From CAWBLP01 sp963789495 (lineage in GTDB: Bacteria; Pseudomonadota; Alphaproteobacteria; Acetobacterales; Acetobacteraceae), in contig CAWBLP010000010.1 in assembly GCA_963789495.1 (NCBI GenBank), forward strand, positions 186,001 to 250,000: a stretch of 64,000 bases of DNA. The letters are read 5' to 3'. The stretch's first letter is position 1; each line of letters starts with the position of its first letter. Positions 62,557-64,000 of the stretch are shown here, piece after piece. Made by a program: the position numbers and the translations under genes. The notes under the pieces are model-generated. The model was given only the letters and a program-made list of their open reading frames with translations, made no database searches and had not been told where the DNA came from.

Positions 62557-63603
62557 AGACCCGTTGCGAAAATGAGTACGTTAGCGGCTCTCCGTCGGTG
62601 AGCTGAGCCGGCGCGGCCGAGCTTGACAGGTCACGGGACGATTCGATTCGTCGAGAACCTTCTTCATGAAGGTACCGGCCCGATGTCCCGTCCGTTCTCC
62701 GCTGCCCGGTTGCGCGCCAGCACGAGCTTCGTCCGCCTGACCGGGGTCAGCGTCGCCACGTTCGACAAAATGCTGAAGCAACTCGCGGACCCCTGGGAGA
62801 AAGCTCAGCTGCACAAGGCCAAATCCGGCCGCCCCTGGGACGTCGGTGGTTTGGAAGATCATCTTTTGATCATGCTGATCTATTATCGTTGCTACATCAC
62901 CCAGGAGTTCCTGGGCTTCTTCTACAACGTCAACAAAAGCGCGATCTGCCGAGCGATCCAGCGGATCGAAAAGCTCGCCCGGCCGCTGATCGGGGTTGGA
63001 CGGAAGCCCAAAATCAGTCGGAACGAGGCCGAGGCCCTGATCGTCGATTGCACCGAGCAGCCGATCCAGCGTCCTGACACGGACGCCAAACAGCGAGAGC
63101 ATTACTCCGGCAAGAAGAAGCGCCATACGGTGAAGACCGAATACATCGTTACCCGGAATGGTCGTATCGTCAGCGCCTCGCCCTCTCACCCCGGCAGTCA
63201 CCATGACCTGGCGATCCGTCGCAATGGACCAAAGCTGCCGAGGAAGGCACGGCTCTACGCGGACAGTGCGTACCAGGGGTACGACAAGGAACATCGGAAC
63301 CTGGAATGTCCATACAAGAAGCCAAAGAACGGGAAACTCACTGATGAGGAGAAGGCATATAACCGTGGACTGAGTGGATTCCGTGTCAGGGTTGAGCACC
63401 GGATCGGACGAACGAAACGGTTCAGGATCGCTGCTGAGCGGTTTCGCAACCCACTTGGGACGCATCACACCAAAATCTCCATCATCGCGGGACTGGTGAA
63501 CCTGCAAGCTGGGTTCGGACCGTTCTGATCAGGTGAGGGAAACGCCGCCGGTGAGAACGCGCCGGACACCGCTGACCGGGGGGCCGACTTTCGCAACGGG
63601 TCT
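62557..63603. mobile_element. IS5-family (ISL2-like) insertion sequence
   Basis: A complete 1,047-bp element with perfect 15-bp ends, AGACCCGTTGCGAAA (62557-62571, inverted at 63589-63603). It is flanked by AAT on both sides (62554-62556 and 63604-63606), the 3-bp ANT-type duplication of the ISL2 group. It splits the DUF433 antitoxin gene. Confidence 0.92.
62683..63528 (+). CDS. IS5-family transposase (DDE_Tnp_4 with HTH)
   Basis: A 281-residue transposase. TFDKMLKQLADPWEKAQLHK and LEDHLLIMLIYYRCYITQEF with NKSAICRAIQRIEKL form the helix-turn-helix part. IVDCTEQPIQRPDTDAKQRE holds the first Asp, PSHPGSHHDLAIRRN and ARLYADSAYQGYD the second, and RVRVEHRIGRTKRFRIAAER the Glu. It is complete and probably functional. 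It is distinct from the IS5 transposase at 60824. The start ATG 62683 is preferred over an upstream frame start at 62623. Confidence 0.93.
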   Translation: MSRPFSAARLRASTSFVRLTGVSVATFDKMLKQLADPWEKAQLHKAKSGRPWDVGGLEDHLLIMLIYYRCYITQEFLGFFYNVNKSAICRAIQRIEKLARPLIGVGRKPKISRNEAEALIVDCTEQPIQRPDTDAKQREHYSGKKKRHTVKTEYIVTRNGRIVSASPSHPGSHHDLAIRRNGPKLPRKARLYADSAYQGYDKEHRNLECPYKKPKNGKLTDEEKAYNRGLSGFRVRVEHRIGRTKRFRIAAERFRNPLGTHHTKISIIAGLVNLQAGFGPF

Positions 63604-64000
63604 AATAATTGGCAGCAGCACATACTGTCCGCTTATGACGCCTCGCGTCCTGCCGGTTCCGGGTTCTTCGACGTGAACCTCCTTGTTGATGACCCTCAGC
63701 TTCAACTCTGCGAAGGGCGCATCGCTATAGCTTATCAGCTTGCGCCCAACGTCACGTAGCCGCTGCAGAGATATTCCATGCTTCGTTCTGAGAACGTGCA
63801 AAGTACCGCAAGCTGACCGCATCTCGGAACGAATAAACCCGCGTCAATGCCTTGCCGTCCGAAGGCAAGTATTGAGGTTTGAAGAAGTCCGTTGCGTCCC
63901 AATACGCAAGCTGGTGTTTAGAAAGCCCGGTAATTCGAGTGATATGCTCGGCATCGAAGGCGCTGATAACTGCATCTGACTTTAACATCCCGCCTCCTGC

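Larger units (their letters stand above)
62302..63988 (-). pseudogene. MerR-HTH/DUF433 antitoxin gene, split by an IS and frameshifted
   Basis: ATG 63988 (GGAGG upstream) starts a MerR-like HTH: FDAEHITRITGLSKHQLAYW, KALTRVYSFRDAVSLRYFAR. At about 63803 one extra base shifts the frame. RTKHGISLQRLRDVGRKLIS and RGVISGQYVLLPII follow in the next frame, where the ISL2-type element interrupts (62557-63603). After it the frame resumes as DVMQDVRRSVADLQKRDVSQ and ends with the DUF433 domain (ARVFAGTRIPVRAVMHFLED, VDEILREYPSLAKADIEAIA) at 62302. Without the IS, one AAT and the extra base it is 212 codons in one frame. It overlaps the toxin start (ATGA). Confidence 0.88.

Overview
The window is 64 kb of high-GC chromosome. 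It most likely comes from an alphaproteobacterium of the Rhodospirillales/Acetobacteraceae type. This rests on codon use, the tandem Fe(III)-type ABC cassette, hydantoinase and CoA-transferase catabolic genes, a PEP-CTERM protein, IS5-type elements and GC-rich extragenic hairpins. No rRNA, tRNA or CRISPR array was seen. The taxonomic call is an inference.

Layout. 0-3 kb: the end of a DUF2125 gene, then a MerR-family metal regulator divergent from two cation-efflux genes, with a perfect palindromic operator between them. 3-7 kb: a peptidoglycan amidase, a TerB/DnaJ protein, a VOC protein and a PAS-EAL c-di-GMP phosphodiesterase. 7.3-9.4 kb: a WecG/TagA glycosyltransferase overlapping an outer-membrane barrel gene, probably part of exopolysaccharide assembly. 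9.6-24.2 kb: transport and catabolism, with an EamA exporter, a FAD amine/amino-acid oxidoreductase, hydantoinase A/B, a frameshifted NMT1-type binding protein, a class V aminotransferase, and an ABC importer with three tandem paralogous binding proteins, one fused permease and one ATPase. 24.2-34 kb: CreA, a frameshifted YihY/BrkB, a degenerate alpha/beta-hydrolase, an AI-2E exporter, an orphan TadG-like protein, a MaoC hydratase, small stress genes (entericidin, CsbD, DUF3309), a frameshifted prfC and a PEP-CTERM protein behind a sigma-54-like promoter. 34-43 kb: a large indolepyruvate ferredoxin oxidoreductase with a shifted 3' end, a truncated oxygenase, an epimerase, an EthD-like protein, a DedA protein, a hairpin-rich repeat block, an LLM oxidoreductase and a second atypical hydrolase.

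43-51 kb holds a compact DedA / ATP-grasp / UppP run that looks like a module for undecaprenyl-phosphate recycling. It is followed by a DHA2 exporter, a Mpo1-like protein, an AsmA protein and a CaiB CoA-transferase. 51.09-53.63 kb is the most unusual part: a transposon-like element with 19-bp terminal inverted repeats and a perfect 8-bp target duplication but no transposase of its own. It carries two outward-facing nuclease genes (GIY-YIG and HNH). The stop codon of each nuclease lies inside a terminal repeat, and the centre of the element is an imperfect palindrome. An ISAzo13-type insertion sequence has landed in the HNH arm.

54-60 kb: an MFS transporter, an FkbM methyltransferase, a radical SAM protein and a CoA-transferase / thiolase / OB-fold set for acyl-CoA metabolism. 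60-64 kb: a DUF433-DUF5615 toxin-antitoxin operon in which both genes are split by different insertion sequences (IS5 in the toxin, an ISL2-like IS5-family element in the antitoxin). Both insertions can be reconstructed to the base. Single-base frameshifts occur in several otherwise conserved genes, so indel errors in the assembly or real decay should be borne in mind.
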